Assembly: GCA_013397695.1 (NCBI GenBank)
Contig: VYZI01000529.1
Span: forward strand, 248,001 to 312,000
Length of the DNA: 64,000 nt
Reading direction: 5' to 3'
DNA from: Centropus unirufus
Lineage: Eukaryota > Chordata > Aves > Cuculiformes > Centropidae
Shown: piece by piece, positions 62,162-64,000 of the stretch
Layout of the letters: each line of letters opens with the position of its first letter
Numbering within the stretch: position 1 is the stretch's first letter
Notes under the pieces: model-generated
What the model saw: the letters and a program-made list of their open reading frames with translations, nothing else
Told to the model about the DNA's origin: nothing
The model's database searches: none
Position numbers and translations under genes: made by a program

Positions 62162-62630
62162 CCAAGCACCATGAAGGTTGGACAGAGGATGGGTTGAGAG
62201 CAGCCCTAAAGAGAAGGACTTGGGGGTGTTCATTGATGAGAAGCTCGACGTGAGCCAGCGAGATGCACTTGCAGCCCAGAGAGCCAACCATGTCCTGGGC
62301 TGCACCCAAAGAAGTGTGGCCAGCCGGGGGGGAGGGGATTCTCCCCTCTACTTTGCTTTGGTAAGACCTCACCTGGAGCCCTGCATTCAGTTTGGGAGAC
62401 CTCATTACGGGAAAGACATGGATGTGTTGGGGTGAGGGCAGTGGGGAGACACTGCTCCAAGCTGCCCAGGAAAGTCAAGGCCACGTTGGATAGGGTTTTG
62501 ATCAACCTGATCCAGTGGGAGGTGTCCCTGCCCATGGCCGGGAAGTTGGAAATGGTTGGGATGTAAGGTCCCTTCCAGTCTATGGCTCTATGCCTGGTCC
62601 CAAACCAGTCCATGATTCTGTGATCTCTTG
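62162..62630 (+). mobile_element. Internally deleted CR1 LINE (ORF2 C-terminus joined to 3' UTR)
   Basis: The left part (62,162-62,432) reads as the C-terminal part of CR1 ORF2, and the right part as the 3' UTR: 'gtggggagacactgctccaa', 'tgcccaggaaagtcaaggcc', 'tccagtgggaggtgtccctg' and 'gatgtaaggtcccttccagt'. The tail is 'catgattctgtgatctc'. The sequence changes from coding to 3' UTR abruptly at about 62,433, skipping the last ORF2 codons and the intervening UTR. Confidence 0.88.
62178..62433 (+). pseudogene. CR1 ORF2 C-terminal remnant
   Basis: The frame reads 'KEKDLGVFIDEKLDVSQRDA', then 'AANHVLG'-type residues ('RANHVLGCTQRSVASRG'), and 'LYFALVRPHLEPCIQFG'. The region ends 'YGKDMDVLG'. 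These are characteristic of the segment C-terminal to the reverse transcriptase in avian CR1 ORF2 ('GVLVDEKL', 'ALVRPHLEYC', 'YRKDMDLLE'). The frame stays open to the deletion junction, but catalytic reverse transcriptase motifs are absent. Non-functional remnant. Confidence 0.9.
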
Positions 62631-64000
62631 TAGGGATGATCAACTTGGACAAGGTTTAGAATTACACTGAGCTTCGTGTTGTTTTACTGTAGATCCCTGT
62701 CTTCTGGTTAGGAACATGTACAGGTGGTACCACAGCCTTCACACAGCTCGTACCAATTATTGGGTCCCGTGGAGGTGGTGCTGTTCCTTCTGCCGGTGTG
62801 TATGATCATCTGCCCGAGGGGCTCATAAAATGCACAGGACACCCAATGTTTTCCCTGCTGAAGTTACTGAAGGAGACAGGCATAAAGAAGGAAATTGGTT
62901 GTGAGGGGTATCAGAGGACTGACAATGCTACCAGCAAAAGTGGTGAGGAAGGAAATAGCCTAGCCTTTCAGTTGCCAGGTTTTAAATCGTTATTCCTAGT
63001 GACATTTCTGATGCGCGTTTCACAGATTTGTTTCTGAGGTCGCACACTTATTCAGCCTTTAAAGCAGATGTTTCATCTCCTCTCAGCATTTTGTCTGGAT
63101 TGGTTGCCATATTAACATATTCCTTATTAAGGAATAAAACAATTTTCAAGATACCATGAGTTTATTAGTATCCAGCTCAGCAACTGCTTAACATTTACCT
63201 GTAAATATATATATTTATAGGGCATGTCACTTCCTGTTCGATTGGTTGCAAGAAGCAATGAACTCCTGGGAGGGACAGCAGAGAAATTCAGCAGGAGAAA
63301 AAGATTCTATTCCTTGTAGAATTTATCTTTTACATTTTTTAATGAAGTATATCTACTTGAATAATAACATAAATCTAGCAAAACATATTTTTTTGCCATG
63401 AATTTAGTTGTTTTTTAACTAAGCTCCCAGCATCCAAGCAAACTGCCAGTAAGGTATCGTATCACGACAAATATTTTTTCCCTTCCAAATTACCAGCATT
63501 CATGTGTGGGTTTGCAATTTTTTTTTTTACTTCTAACACTAAAATTTTTAACTCTTACAAATTCATCATCTCATCTCTTTTTTTCAGTTCACTCCTGATT
63601 GCCTCTCTTGTTATATGCCAGGTGATTTGTCATTACTTTTTCACTACTGTGAGATAAGCCCGTGTTTCTGTTGCTATCATCCATATTCCTGTAGCTTTGT
63701 GGATTTACTATGTCAAATTGCTACTACACAGTTCTTACGCCGTGCTTTTTAGTGGTTATTTCCTGAAAACAGAGAGTTATGCCTTGGTTTATATCCGCTG
63801 TTTCTTGATTTCAGCTATATAAAAACCACTTTTTAGCCATCAGCATTTAATTCCATATCTGCAGTTAAGTCTCAAACTGATTTGGAAATGTATTCAGATA
63901 GAATTGTCTCTCTTTTGGGTTCTTAGGAACAAATATCTGTTGACTCTACAGGGATCGGCTTCCTCTGCTGCTGTCAGCTCGCACATCGGCTCTTACCACA
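62631..64000. other. Unique non-coding sequence
   Basis: No gene recognised. It includes an AT palindrome 'taaatatatatattta' at 63,202-63,217 and T-runs near 63,519-63,528 and 63,578-63,584. The rest is AT-rich spacer or intron. Confidence 0.55.

Noticed and set aside
1..64000. tRNA, rRNA, snRNA or CRISPR array
   Set aside because: No B-box-like 'ggttcgaatcc' match, no conserved rRNA or snRNA blocks, and no regularly spaced repeats were seen by reading both strands.
1..64000. A novel multi-gene biological system
   Set aside because: There is no operon-like arrangement, no recognisable protein apart from CR1 remnants, and repeat content fits ordinary avian intron or intergenic DNA.

Overview
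The window looks like non-coding nuclear DNA from a bird. The main evidence is at least fourteen CR1 (chicken repeat 1, a LINE) fragments. They are recognisable by the blocks 'tggaagggacct', 'atgggcagggacacctcccac' and 'ccccatccaacctgg', and by tails built from the octamer 'attctatg'. Two related LTR-like copies and a 75-base assembly gap are also typical of an avian draft assembly. No bacterial or viral gene organisation is present: open frames are short, lie on both strands, and are explained by chance, by CR1 sequence or by GC-rich patches. I recognise no complete protein-coding gene, tRNA, rRNA or CRISPR array. The window is most likely a large intron or an intergenic stretch, and I cannot tell which.

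Layout. 1-18.5 kb is nearly repeat-poor, with one CR1 tail (2.0-2.2 kb), several A/T-rich or pyrimidine-rich low-complexity tracts, and an AT-rich palindromic patch at 16.4 kb. 18.5-21.2 kb holds three CR1 fragments, two of them close together in the same orientation. 21.2-27.5 kb is mostly unique, with small CpG-dense patches at 23.3 and 25.7-26.1 kb. 27.5-28.1 kb is the best-preserved CR1 3' end. 28.1-36.7 kb is unannotatable unique sequence. 36.7-44.0 kb holds four more CR1 fragments and, at 38.72 kb, a perfect 18-base palindrome. 44.0-45.35 kb rises in GC and ends in the strongest CpG island of the window, which contains a 12-base minisatellite. 45.35-50.4 kb is unique sequence with the assembly gap at 49,586-49,660.

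50.4-57.0 kb is an insertion-rich block: two copies of one LTR-like element and three CR1s. One of these CR1s (51.1-52.45 kb) keeps ORF2 endonuclease remnants joined directly to the 3' UTR, with the reverse transcriptase missing. 57-64 kb is unique sequence, a CpG-dense patch at 60.3-60.5 kb, a CR1 tail at 60.9 kb, and a second internally deleted CR1 (62.16-62.63 kb) that retains the C-terminal end of ORF2.

No genes act together here. I found no convincing new biological system. The observations most worth a second look are the two internally deleted CR1s, the LTR-like pair with flanking direct repeats, the orphan CpG island at 45.2 kb, and the perfect palindrome at 38.72 kb.
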